A stretch of DNA of 43,299 nt from an uncultured Clostridia bacterium (lineage in GTDB: Bacteria > Bacillota > Clostridia > Oscillospirales > Oscillospiraceae): positions 1 through 43,299 of the forward strand of contig CAMKFK010000011.1 of the NCBI GenBank assembly GCA_946411835.1, written 5' to 3'. The notes below the pieces were generated by a model. The model was not told the origin of the DNA, did not search any database, and saw only the letters and a list, made by a program, of their open reading frames with translations. Of this stretch, positions 18,187 through 25,062 are shown in pieces (within the stretch, counting starts at the first letter, position 1; every line of letters starts with the position of its first letter). A program made the translations under genes and the position numbers.

Positions 18187-18214
18187 CCAGTTTATGCCGC
18201 GCGGCAGAAACTGG
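18187..18214. promoter_or_regulatory. 28-bp near-perfect palindrome in a divergent intergenic region
   Basis: CCAGTTTATGCCGC followed by GCGGCAGAAACTGG; only the a/g pair at the eighth position fails. It lies between the divergent amidase and HD-domain genes, just upstream of the putative HD promoter and 15 nt from the amidase start. It could be an operator or a hairpin in the amidase leader. Confidence 0.5.
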
Positions 18215-18217
18215 TGC

Positions 18218-18246
18218 TTGCATTTTCGCGCGTTCTGTTGTACGCT
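18218..18246 (+). promoter_or_regulatory. Candidate promoter for the HD-domain gene
   Basis: TTGCAT at 18218-18223, 17-bp spacer, TACGCT at 18241-18246. The -10 is imperfect. The SD ACAGGAGGGG follows before ATG 18272. Confidence 0.45.
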
Positions 18247-18271
18247 GTGACGCGGACAGGAGGGGACGACC

Positions 18272-18715
18272 ATGCACACGAACGACGCCGCGCGCTTCTA
18301 CGGCGCGCTGAACCGGCTGGAGCGCGACGCGAAGGTGCGGCAGATGCAGCGCTGCACCCAGCACAAGGGCAACACGACGTTTCGGCATTGCCGCAGCGTC
18401 GCCGTGTCCAGCTTCCGCCTTGCGCAGTGGCTGGGCTGGCGCATCGACGAGCCGACGCTCGCGCGCGGCGCGATGCTCCACGAATTCCACCTTTACACAC
18501 GCCGCCGGAATGACCTGCGCCACCTGTTCCGCCACCCGCGCCTTGCCCTGCGCAACGCGGAGGCGGCGTTCTCGCTCAACGACAAGGAGCGCAACATCAT
18601 CCTGAGCCACATGTGGCCGCTGACGCTGGCCACGCCGCCCCGCTCGAAGGAGGCGGTGCTGGTGATGCTGGCGGACAAATACTGCGCCTGCCGGGAGCTG
18701 TACGGACGCCGATAA
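18272..18715 (+). CDS. HD-domain protein with an HE variant of the HD motif
   Basis: HD proteins are metal-dependent phosphohydrolases. The 147-aa sequence follows a small clostridial HD family: FRHCRSVAVSSFRLA (first His), MLHEFHLYTRRRND at the doublet position, HPRLALRNAEAAF, NIILSHMWPLTLATPP and LADKYCACRE (distal Asp). At the doublet the usual Asp is Glu (HE at about residues 70-71), which may weaken or change metal binding. GACAGGAGGGGACG precedes ATG 18272. It is divergent from the amidase. Substrate unknown. Confidence 0.8.
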   Translation: MHTNDAARFYGALNRLERDAKVRQMQRCTQHKGNTTFRHCRSVAVSSFRLAQWLGWRIDEPTLARGAMLHEFHLYTRRRNDLRHLFRHPRLALRNAEAAFSLNDKERNIILSHMWPLTLATPPRSKEAVLVMLADKYCACRELYGRR

Positions 18716-18750
18716 AAAAGACGGCGCGCCGCGCCGCCGTTTGCATTTTG
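18712..18750 (+). terminator. Possible terminator after the HD gene
   Basis: An A-run, stem ACGGCG/CGCCGT (18721-18726 with 18735-18740) and a downstream TTTGCATTTT. The stem is short and the T-run interrupted, so this is tentative. Confidence 0.4.
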
Positions 18751-18773
18751 TATGAAGATCGGGAGGAAACGCC

Positions 18774-19148
18774 ATGCGACCGAAGGCGCTGCTGTACCAT
18801 CTGGACGCCGACACAGAAACCGGACGCGCCCTGCGCGCCGTGCTCGCGGCGGAGAAGCTGCTCACGCTGACCGTGACGGACGCTCAGGCGGGGGAGACCG
18901 TGAAGCGCCTCGTCACGACGAACGCCGCCGCCTCGGACGCCGCGCCGCCGGAGGACCCGCCGCAGGAGGCGTTCCTGCTGCTGTGCGATCTGGGCGGCCG
19001 TCAGCTCGACCGTCTGCTCGCCGCCATGCGCCGCGCGGGCGTGTCCGTGCCCTACAAGGCGGTGTTGACGCCGCATAACCGCGACTGGACGCTCGCCACG
19101 CTCATTGAGGAGGTCGTCCGAGAGCACGAAGCGATGAAAATGCAGTAA
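18774..19148 (+). CDS. DUF3783-domain protein
   Basis: The function of this family is unknown. The 124-aa product has the recognisable DUF3783 core in its second half: FLLLCDLGGRQLDRLLAAMR, then VPYKAVLTPHNRDWTLATL and a C-terminal EEVVREHEAMKMQ helix. The first 60 residues contain a Cys-less variant start (KALLYHLDADTETGRALRAV). GGGAGGAAACGCC precedes ATG 18774. Its TAA stop lies inside an 18-bp perfect palindrome. Confidence 0.8.
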   Translation: MRPKALLYHLDADTETGRALRAVLAAEKLLTLTVTDAQAGETVKRLVTTNAAASDAAPPEDPPQEAFLLLCDLGGRQLDRLLAAMRRAGVSVPYKAVLTPHNRDWTLATLIEEVVREHEAMKMQ

Positions 19149-19163
19149 TATACTAGTATATTA
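19146..19163. repeat. Perfect 18-bp palindrome
   Basis: TAATATACTAGTATATTA, self-complementary with no loop, containing the TAA stop of the DUF3783 gene. An AT-only island in GC-rich sequence; possibly a protein-binding site. Confidence 0.5.
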
Positions 19164-19178
19164 CGAGGAAAAGGGCAA

Positions 19179-19214
19179 AATTTGACGGGCTTGCCATACG
19201 CCGCCCGTCAAATT
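19179..19214 (-). terminator. Terminator for the thioesterase/CmpB genes
   Basis: Twelve-bp stem AATTTGACGGGC/GCCCGTCAAATT (19179-19190 with 19203-19214), 12-base loop. Read on the minus strand it is followed by a T-rich stretch (TTTTGCCCTTTTCC). It overlaps the minus-strand stop codon at 19208-19210 and lies between convergent genes. Confidence 0.6.
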
Positions 19215-19675
19215 GCCTGACCGGTCTGCTCAGACTGCTCCATGCGCCGTTCCAGTGCCGGCGCGTCCACGCAGAAGTAGCTGATCTCGCCGGTGGCGAG
19301 AAGGGTGCTGCCCTCGCCGAGGATGTCCACGCGCACCAGGCAGACTGTCCGCCCCCGGTGCAGCACGCGCCCGCAGGCGCGGATGACGCCCTCCGCCTGA
19401 TTGCGCAGGTAGTTCATGTGGCTTGCCTGCGTGACATAGGTGCGCCCGTCGCTGTGGGCGGCGTAGCCGGCGGCGTTGTCCGCCATGCCCGCCAGCAGCC
19501 CGCCGTGCACAAAGCCGAAGGGGTTTTTGCTTTCGGGACGGATGCGGAGCCGGAACACGGCGTAGTCGGGCTCGACGTGTTCGACCTCCAAAAAGTTGTG
19601 GACGGCAAAGGCGTTGCCGCCGGTCAGCTCGTCCGCCTTTCTCTCGGCGACGGCGGGGTCTTTCACAGGGGACAT
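19208..19675 (-). CDS. PaaI-type hotdog thioesterase
   Basis: Hotdog thioesterases hydrolyse acyl-CoA or acyl-ACP thioesters. The 155-aa protein has NPFGFVHGGLLAGMADNAAG, the PaaI-type HGG loop and catalytic helix (about residues 57-76), and strands YVTQASHMNYLRNQAEGVIR and TVCLVRVDILGEGSTLLATG. Start ATG 19675 is preceded on the minus strand by CAAAGGAGCG. The first about 20 residues are charged and probably a helical extension. It is transcribed after the CmpB-like gene, 23 nt downstream. Substrate unknown. Confidence 0.88.
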   Translation of the reverse strand: MSPVKDPAVAERKADELTGGNAFAVHNFLEVEHVEPDYAVFRLRIRPESKNPFGFVHGGLLAGMADNAAGYAAHSDGRTYVTQASHMNYLRNQAEGVIRACGRVLHRGRTVCLVRVDILGEGSTLLATGEISYFCVDAPALERRMEQSEQTGQAI

Positions 19676-19698
19676 GGGATACGCTCCTTTGTGATATG

Positions 19699-20445
19699 TC
19701 AGTCCGGGTCGGTTGGCAGCTCGCGCACCCGTTCCAGCGCCTCGTGCGCCTCGCGCAGGTGCTCGGTCAGCGGGCGCGCGGTCATGAGCGGGAAGAAGAA
19801 GCGCTGCGAGCGCCTCGCGCGCTCGCGCGCGGCGTGGAGGTGCGCCTTGAGGCTTTCGTACCTGACGACGACCCGCTCCTCCTCCGCGAACGCCTTCAGC
19901 CGCGCAACGAGCCGGAAGGAGTAGGCAAGGTCGATGGTGAACACGCCGAAGAAGTAGCCGATGACGAACGAGAACGCGAGGTTCCGCGCCAGCCACGCCA
20001 GCGCGTCGAGGATGTGCGGGTGGACGAGGAAGTAGTACACCGCGCCCAGCGCCGCCCAGTAGAACGAGAACAGCGGGCAGATCAGCCCGTCGAGGTTGCC
20101 CCACATCATGCTGTAGTCCCAGAGCCGCACCTTGGCGAGCTTCAGCAGCGCCACGCCCGCGAGGTACTCGATGGCGGTCATGCTGATCGCCATGCCGACA
20201 AACAGCAGCGCGCGTCCTGCGGCGGACGCCTCCCAGCCCGTCTCGCTGCCGAGGGCGGCGAGCAGGTAGAGGATGCAGAGCCCGCAGCCGTAGAGCGGGA
20301 CGTAGGGCCCCGCGCAGAAGCCGGGATTGATCCACCGGTGCTCCGGGTTCGCCTTGGAGAAGAATTTTCGGAACACCAGCTCCAGCACCCAGCCGAGCAG
20401 GGAGCCGAGGAAGAACAAATACGCAAGGGTCAGAAACGCGCTCAT
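19699..20445 (-). CDS. CmpB-like (putative ABC-transporter type IV) membrane protein
   Basis: The N-terminal 130 residues match the CmpB-like family common in clostridia: FFLGSLLGWVLELVFRKFF, then INPGFCAGPYVPLYGCG, ATSMTAIEYLAG-like helix (SMTAIEYLAGVALLKL) and LWDYSMMWGNLDGLICPLFS. Five or six membrane helices are apparent, followed by a cytoplasmic basic C-terminus (about 185-248) with many Arg. Real transport activity in this family is unproven. Length 248 aa. AAGGTGATTCC precedes ATG 20445. Confidence 0.85.
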   Translation of the reverse strand: MSAFLTLAYLFFLGSLLGWVLELVFRKFFSKANPEHRWINPGFCAGPYVPLYGCGLCILYLLAALGSETGWEASAAGRALLFVGMAISMTAIEYLAGVALLKLAKVRLWDYSMMWGNLDGLICPLFSFYWAALGAVYYFLVHPHILDALAWLARNLAFSFVIGYFFGVFTIDLAYSFRLVARLKAFAEEERVVVRYESLKAHLHAARERARRSQRFFFPLMTARPLTEHLREAHEALERVRELPTDPD

Positions 20446-20479
20446 GGAATCACCTTTTTAAAAATTGCGCCCGCCGCGC

Positions 20480-20508
20480 TTGCGGTGCGGCGCGGGATGT
20501 GCTATGGT
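20480..20508 (+). promoter_or_regulatory. Promoter for the cyclase gene (extended -10)
   Basis: TTGCGG at 20480-20485, 17-bp spacer, TATGGT at 20503-20508 with TG at 20500-20501. It leaves about 25 nt to the Shine-Dalgarno. Confidence 0.5.
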
Positions 20509-20540
20509 TGTCAACAGAGAGCAAAAAAGGAGGGATTGCT

Positions 20541-21185
20541 GTGAAGGTCATCGACTTGACACATACCATAACGGGCGGCATGCCGGTTTATCCGGGCACG
20601 GAACCGCCTGTCCTTGCGCCCGCCAACACCTACGAGAAGGACGGGTTCCGGGAAACCAGGATCACCATGTACTCGCACACGGGAACGCACATGGACCCGC
20701 CCGCGCACCTGTTCCCCGGACGCACCACCCTGGACCGGTTCCCGCCGGAGCAGTTCATCGGGAAAGCGCTGGTCGTCGACTGCCGCGCCCTGCGCGAGGG
20801 CGAGCCGATCACCATGGAGCAGCTGCGCCCCTACGGGGAGCAGGCGGACATGGCGGATTTCCTGCTGTTCTGCCTCGGCTGGGACAAGCGTTGGGGAACG
20901 GACGCCTATTTCGGCGACTATCCCTGCATCGACGAGACCGTGCTGGAATATATCCGAAACGGCGGATACAAGGGCATCGGCTTTGACGTGATCGGGCTCG
21001 ACCCGATTGCGGACGGGAACCTGACCAGACACAAAAGGCTGTTTGCGGACAGAGACATCGTGAACATCGAAAACCTGTGCCATCTGGAGCAATGCGGCCC
21101 CGGGCTGTTCTGGTTCAGCTGCTTCCCCCTGAAGCTCGACGATTGCGACGGTTCGCCGATCCGCGCCGTGGCATGGTTTGAATGA
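20541..21185 (+). CDS. Cyclase/kynurenine formamidase-like metal-dependent hydrolase
   Basis: This family includes kynurenine formamidases and other amide or lactone hydrolases with a binuclear metal site. The signature HTGTHMDPPAHLFPG (about residues 47-61) supplies the HxGTHxDxPxH ligands, and the N-terminal VIDLTHTITGGMPVYPGTEP is typical. Near the end SCFPLKLDDCDGSPIRAVAW is the family C-terminus. I choose GTG 20541 because AAAGGAGGGA ends six bases before it; ATG 20499 would place this site inside the gene. Length 214 aa. Without tryptophan-catabolism neighbours the substrate is open. Confidence 0.88.
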   Translation: MKVIDLTHTITGGMPVYPGTEPPVLAPANTYEKDGFRETRITMYSHTGTHMDPPAHLFPGRTTLDRFPPEQFIGKALVVDCRALREGEPITMEQLRPYGEQADMADFLLFCLGWDKRWGTDAYFGDYPCIDETVLEYIRNGGYKGIGFDVIGLDPIADGNLTRHKRLFADRDIVNIENLCHLEQCGPGLFWFSCFPLKLDDCDGSPIRAVAWFE

Positions 21186-21197
21186 AATCCGAACGGA

Positions 21198-21225
21198 GAG
21201 CATCCGGCGCGATCGCCGGATGCTC
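21198..21225. terminator. Bidirectional terminator hairpin between cyclase and galM
   Basis: Perfect 12-bp stem GAGCATCCGGCG/CGCCGGATGCTC with loop CGAT, between the convergent stops at 21185 and 21228. The T-runs are poor on both sides. Confidence 0.6.
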
Positions 21226-21227
21226 GA

Positions 21228-22250
21228 TTATTCGACGGAAAAGGCGTAGACCGTCTCGCTGTGGAGGTGCTGCTCCTTCCGCAGGACGGGGGAGGGGAAG
21301 CCGTAGCAGCGCAGGCCGTTGGGCCAGAGCTGCGTCTCGAAGCACAGCGCCTGACGCGGCCCCATCATCGCGCCGCCGTGACCCGCCTGCACGCGCAGGC
21401 CGTTGGCGGAGTAGAACTGCATCCCGGGCAGGTCGGTCTCCACGGTCATGACGATGCCGCTCCGGTCGCCGACGCAGATCGCGGCGCGCCGTCCCATGAG
21501 GCAGTAGTTGTGGTCATAGCCGTTGCCACGCCGCAGCTGCTCGTGCTCTGCGCCGATGTCCGCGCCCGCCGCCTTGGGCGCGCGGAAATCAAAGGGCGTA
21601 CCGGCCACGTTCAGCAGCAAGCCGGTGGGCAGTCCGGCCTCGTCGTTCTCGCAGAAGCGCTCGGCGAAGATCTGCACCCGGTGGCGGAGAGCGTCGCCCC
21701 CGCCGTTGAGGTTGAAGTAGCTGTGGTTTGTGAAGTTCACCACCGTGTCGGCGTCGGTATCGGCGTCGTAGACGATGCGCAGGGCGTTGTCCTCGCTCAG
21801 CGCGTAGGTGATGCGGGTGCGGAGATTGCCGGGGTAGCCCTCCTCTCCGTCGGGGGAGAGCCGCTCGCACACGACCGCGCCGTTCTCGACCGACAGCGCC
21901 CAGTTGAACTTGTCGAAGCCGCGCGTGCCGCCGTGGATGTGGTTCTCGCCGTTGTTCTTCACCAGCCGGAAGGTTTCCCCGTTCAGCGAGAACCGCGCCC
22001 CGCCGAGGCGGTTGGCGACGCGCCCGATGACCGCGCCGAGGTGTCCGCGTCCGGTCTCGTATTCCGACGCCGTGTCGAAGCCCAGCGCGACCTCGACAAG
22101 GTTCCCGTCGCGGTCGGGCACGCGGATCGACTGGATCGCCGCGCCGTAACCGATCACCGTGACGGACGCGCCCCGCGCGTTCTCCATGCGGGCGGCAGTG
22201 ACCTCCGTGCCGTCGCTCAGGCGGCCGAAGGGAAAGGTGACGATGTTCAT
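21228..22250 (-). CDS. galM: Aldose 1-epimerase (galactose mutarotase)
   Basis: GalM interconverts the alpha and beta anomers of galactose and related sugars. The 340-aa protein has the family motifs NGENHIHGGTRGFDKFNW (substrate-binding His, about 87-104), NFTNHSYFNLNGG (catalytic His, about 165-177), GNGYDHNYCL (about 234-243) and the C-terminal CFETQLWPN segment with the catalytic Glu. AAGGAGCTGATCCC precedes ATG 22250. The RibU gene lies 12 nt upstream on the same strand, so galM is probably co-transcribed with it behind the FMN riboswitch, an odd functional pairing. Confidence 0.96.
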   Translation of the reverse strand: MNIVTFPFGRLSDGTEVTAARMENARGASVTVIGYGAAIQSIRVPDRDGNLVEVALGFDTASEYETGRGHLGAVIGRVANRLGGARFSLNGETFRLVKNNGENHIHGGTRGFDKFNWALSVENGAVVCERLSPDGEEGYPGNLRTRITYALSEDNALRIVYDADTDADTVVNFTNHSYFNLNGGGDALRHRVQIFAERFCENDEAGLPTGLLLNVAGTPFDFRAPKAAGADIGAEHEQLRRGNGYDHNYCLMGRRAAICVGDRSGIVMTVETDLPGMQFYSANGLRVQAGHGGAMMGPRQALCFETQLWPNGLRCYGFPSPVLRKEQHLHSETVYAFSVE

Positions 22251-22262
22251 GGGATCAGCTCC

Positions 22263-22880
22263 TTATTTGTGCAGAATGGGAGAGAGCGGCTTGTAGATCA
22301 GGAAGCACAGCGCCACGTTCAGCAGCCCCTTGCAGAGCGTGAAGGGCGCGTTGAACAGCACGAGGCATTTCATCAGGCTGTCCGCGCCTGGGTTGATTGC
22401 CTGATACATACCGACGATCGCCTCCATCGGCATCCCGTACACCCGGACATAGGCGGGGTAGACGAGATAGTAGTTCAGCGGGACGGTGAACAGCGCCATC
22501 AGCGCCGCGCCGGCAACCGCGCCGAGCAGCGCGGACTTGCGGCTCTTGCCGCGGTGGTAGATCACGCCCGCTGTAAAGGAAAACACGCTGCCGGCGAGGA
22601 AGTTGAACAGCTCGCCGACGTAGTTGGAGGACGTGCCGTGCAGGACGACGAAGAGGATGTTCTTGCACAGCGTCACGACGACGCCCCACACGGGGCCGAG
22701 CGCGAACGCCGCCAGCAGCTCCGGCAGGTCGGACACGTCCAGCTTGATGAACGCGGGGATGAGCGCAGGGATCGGGAACTCGATGTACATCAGGACAAAC
22801 GCCACCGCCGAGAGCATCCCGGCGACGGCGAGACGGTGCGTGCGCGCCGTCTGTTTGGCGAAGGCTGCGGGTGAGGACAT
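22263..22880 (-). CDS. ribU: Riboflavin ECF transporter S component RibU
   Basis: RibU is the riboflavin-binding membrane subunit that works with a shared ECF ATPase/EcfT module. The 205-aa protein has six predicted helices and the S-component features: LAVAGMLSAVAFVLMYIEFP, FIKLDVSDLPELLAAFALGP, NYVGELFNFLAGSVFSF. The riboflavin assignment rests on the FMN riboswitch just upstream. ATG 22880 follows GTAAAGGAGTG on the minus strand. No ECF energising genes are in the window. Confidence 0.92.
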   Translation of the reverse strand: MSSPAAFAKQTARTHRLAVAGMLSAVAFVLMYIEFPIPALIPAFIKLDVSDLPELLAAFALGPVWGVVVTLCKNILFVVLHGTSSNYVGELFNFLAGSVFSFTAGVIYHRGKSRKSALLGAVAGAALMALFTVPLNYYLVYPAYVRVYGMPMEAIVGMYQAINPGADSLMKCLVLFNAPFTLCKGLLNVALCFLIYKPLSPILHK

Positions 22881-22899
22881 AAAAAACACTCCTTTACAA

Positions 22900-22929
22900 A
22901 TGCACCGAAAGACGAGCCTTCGGGTGCAT
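22900..22929 (-). promoter_or_regulatory. Expression-platform hairpin between FMN aptamer and ribU
   Basis: Stem ATGCACC..GAAG with its complement, six-base loop; the stem ends a few bases before the ribU Shine-Dalgarno. No T-run follows, so control by access to the ribosome binding site fits better than transcription termination. Confidence 0.5.
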
Positions 22930-22954
22930 GACGCAAAAGAGCGTGGCAATACAC

Positions 22955-23068
22955 ATCTTCTCTCATCCGGACTGTACCGTCGGCATCGGGATTTCACCGA
23001 TTCATGCGGCAATGCTGCCGCTTGCGGGCTGTGACCGCCGGTGGGGAGTTTCGCCCCGCCTCGAAGAC
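22955..23068 (-). ncRNA. FMN riboswitch (RFN element)
   Basis: Read on the minus strand, the element shows the conserved RFN blocks in order: TCGAGGCGGGGCGAAACTCC, CCACCGGCGGT, AGCCCGC, GGTGAAATCCCGATGCCGAC, GGTACAGTCCGGATGAGAGA. These form the six-way FMN-binding junction. It controls ribU and probably galM. FMN binding lowers expression in all characterised members. Confidence 0.96.
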
Positions 23069-23091
23069 TGGTGATTCAGTTCTCGACCCAT

Positions 23092-23120
23092 ACGATACAC
23101 GACATGGCCGCGTTTGTCAA
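23092..23120 (-). promoter_or_regulatory. Promoter for the FMN riboswitch/ribU unit
   Basis: On the minus strand TTGACA (23120-23115), 17-bp spacer, TATCGT (23097-23092). Transcription would begin just before the RFN aptamer. Confidence 0.65.
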
Positions 23121-23140
23121 GGGAGGATAGAAGAAACTTC

Positions 23141-23169
23141 TTTACAAATATGAACGAATGTTCTATAAT
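23141..23169 (+). promoter_or_regulatory. Promoter for the SLOG-family gene
   Basis: TTTACA at 23141-23146, 17-bp spacer, TATAAT at 23164-23169; divergent from the ribU promoter about 20 bp away. Confidence 0.75.
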
Positions 23170-23196
23170 GTGAGCGGAGAAAGGGGGGTGGACGCC

Positions 23197-23706
23197 ATGC
23201 GGGGGAGACAGAGCGCCTGCTGCTTCACAGGGCACCGTCCCGTCAAGCTGCCGTGGCGGTACAACGAGAGCGACCCGCGCTGCCTCGCGCTCAAGACGCG
23301 GCTGTACGCGGCGGCGGAGAGTGTGATCCGGGATGGGACGGAGCATTTCATCTGCGGCATGGCGGAGGGCTGCGACATTTATTTCGGCGAGATCGTGCTG
23401 GAGCTGAAGCGTCGCTATCCGAACATCACGCTGGAGGCGGCGCTGCCGTGTCCGTCCCAGGCGGAGCAGTGGGACAGGGCGACGCGCGTGCGTTACCGCG
23501 CGCTGCTGGCGCGCTGCGACTATGAGACGATGGTTTCGGCGCAGTACAGCTCCGGCTGCATGCAGCGGCGCAACCGCTACATGGTCGATCATTCGTCGGT
23601 GCTCATCGCCGCGCACGACGGGTTCCCCGGCGGGACGCGCAGCACCATTGAATACGCCATCCGGCGCGGGCTGAAGGTTGTGGACGTTCCAATATTAGAA
23701 GAATGA
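23197..23706 (+). CDS. SLOG-family (DUF1273/YpsA-like) protein
   Basis: SLOG proteins have a Rossmann-like fold related to DprA and LOG and are thought to bind nucleotide-type ligands. The 169-aa product has the family start ACCFTGHRPVKLPWRYNE, HFICGMAEGCDIYFGEIVLE (about 49-68), ALPCPSQAEQW and the MVDHSSVLIAAHDGFPGGTR segment near the end with a Gly-rich loop. ATG 23197 fits AAGGGGGGTG at 23181-23190; the in-frame GTG 23188 lies inside that site. Monocistronic, between a promoter and a strong hairpin. Confidence 0.85.
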   Translation: MRGRQSACCFTGHRPVKLPWRYNESDPRCLALKTRLYAAAESVIRDGTEHFICGMAEGCDIYFGEIVLELKRRYPNITLEAALPCPSQAEQWDRATRVRYRALLARCDYETMVSAQYSSGCMQRRNRYMVDHSSVLIAAHDGFPGGTRSTIEYAIRRGLKVVDVPILEE

Positions 23707-23732
23707 AAGGACGATGCGCGCCGCCCCTTTAT

Positions 23733-23766
23733 ATCGTCGGCAAAGGCGTTCGCCTTTGCCGACGAT
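23733..23766. terminator. Bidirectional terminator hairpin (shared sequence with 40659-40690)
   Basis: Fifteen-bp stem ATCGTCGGCAAAGGC with GCCTTTGCCGACGAT, loop GTTC. It lies between convergent genes. Its core (CGGCAAAGGC, loop, GCCTTTGCCG) recurs at 40659-40690 with one loop-base difference. Confidence 0.75.
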
Positions 23767-23769
23767 TTG

Positions 23770-25050
23770 TTATAGTTGAATCAGTCCCGCGTCCAGCAGC
23801 TTTTGCAGCGAGAGCAGGACGCCCAGCTTCGCGTGGGGCCATGTCAGACCGCCCTGGAAGTACACCGCGTAGGGAGGGCGCACGGGACCGTCGGCGGACA
23901 GCTCGATGCTGCTGCCCTGCACGAACGCGCCCGCCGCCATGATGACCTGCGCGTCGTAGCCCGGCATGGGCGCGGGCACGGGCGTGACATAGCTGTCCAC
24001 CGGCGCCGCCTGCTGGATGCCCTTGCAGAACGCGCGCATGGCCGCCTCGCTGCCCAGCTCGATCGCCTGGATCACATCGTGGCGCGTCTCGTCCGACGCG
24101 GGTACGACGGGGAAGCCCAGCCGCTCGTAAACGGCGGCGGCGAACACCGCGCCGCGCACGGCGGAGGCGGTGACGGTGGGGGCAAGGAAGAAGCCTTGAA
24201 ACAGCGCGGGCATCAGGCCGAGGTTCGCGCCGACCTCCTGCCCCAGTCCGGGAGCGGAGAGACGGTAGGCGCAGCGGTCCACGCACGCCCTTGTGCCGAC
24301 AATGTAGCCGCCGATGGGCGCGAGCCCGCCGCCGGGGTTCTTGATGAGGGAGCCGACGCACATATCCGCGCCCACGTCGCTCGGCTCCGTCGGCTCCACG
24401 AACTCGCCGTAGCAGTTGTCCACCATGACCGCCGCGTCCGGCTTGACGGACTTCACCGCCGCGATTGCCTCGCCGATCCGGGCGACGCTGAGCGTCGGGC
24501 GGGTCTGGTAGCCCTTGGAGCGCTGGATGTGCACGAGCTTCGTTTTCTCCGACACACCCGCGCGAATGGCGGGGAGGTCGAAGCCGCCGTCCGGCAGCAG
24601 GTCGATCTGGCGATAGCTGACGCCGTATTCCGCGAGCGAGCAGGGCGAGGGGCGCAGACCGATGACCTCCTCCAGCGTGTCGTAGGGTTTGCCGGAGATT
24701 GCCAGCAGCTCGTCGCCCGGGAGCAGGTTGGCGGACAGCGCCACGGCGAGGGCGTGGGTGCCGCAGACGAGCTGGGGGCGCACCAGCGCCGCCTCCGTGT
24801 GGAACGTGTCGGCGTAGACGCGCTCGAGCGTGTCGCGCCCCGCATCGTCGTAGCCGTAGCCCGTCGTGGCGGCGAAGTGCGCGGCGTTGACGCGGTTTTT
24901 CTGCATGGCGGCAAGCACCTTCGCCTGCCCCAGCTCCGCGTTCGCGTCGATGGCGGCGAACCGCCCCGCCAGATCCGCCAGGACGGTTTCCCCGTAAGCG
25001 AGCACGGCGGGGGATACGCCGAGGGCTTGATACAGTTCATTCGTGTTCAT
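23770..25050 (-). CDS. Methionine gamma-lyase family (aluminum resistance) PLP protein
   Basis: These fold-type I PLP proteins are annotated from an aluminum-resistance protein and resemble Cys/Met metabolism lyases; true activity is uncertain. The 426-aa sequence has YGYDDAGRDTLERVYADTFH, PQLVCGTHALAVALSANLLP (cofactor phosphate region, about 94-113), VDNCYGEFVEPTEPSDVGAD (Asp contacting the PLP ring) and GSLIKNPGGGLAPIGGYIVG (Schiff-base Lys about residue 238). It is full length. Start ATG 25050 has TAAGGAAGTA upstream. It is 12 nt after the glycosyltransferase, so it may share the transcript. Confidence 0.9.
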   Translation of the reverse strand: MNTNELYQALGVSPAVLAYGETVLADLAGRFAAIDANAELGQAKVLAAMQKNRVNAAHFAATTGYGYDDAGRDTLERVYADTFHTEAALVRPQLVCGTHALAVALSANLLPGDELLAISGKPYDTLEEVIGLRPSPCSLAEYGVSYRQIDLLPDGGFDLPAIRAGVSEKTKLVHIQRSKGYQTRPTLSVARIGEAIAAVKSVKPDAAVMVDNCYGEFVEPTEPSDVGADMCVGSLIKNPGGGLAPIGGYIVGTRACVDRCAYRLSAPGLGQEVGANLGLMPALFQGFFLAPTVTASAVRGAVFAAAVYERLGFPVVPASDETRHDVIQAIELGSEAAMRAFCKGIQQAAPVDSYVTPVPAPMPGYDAQVIMAAGAFVQGSSIELSADGPVRPPYAVYFQGGLTWPHAKLGVLLSLQKLLDAGLIQL

Positions 25051-25062
25051 GAAAATACTTCC

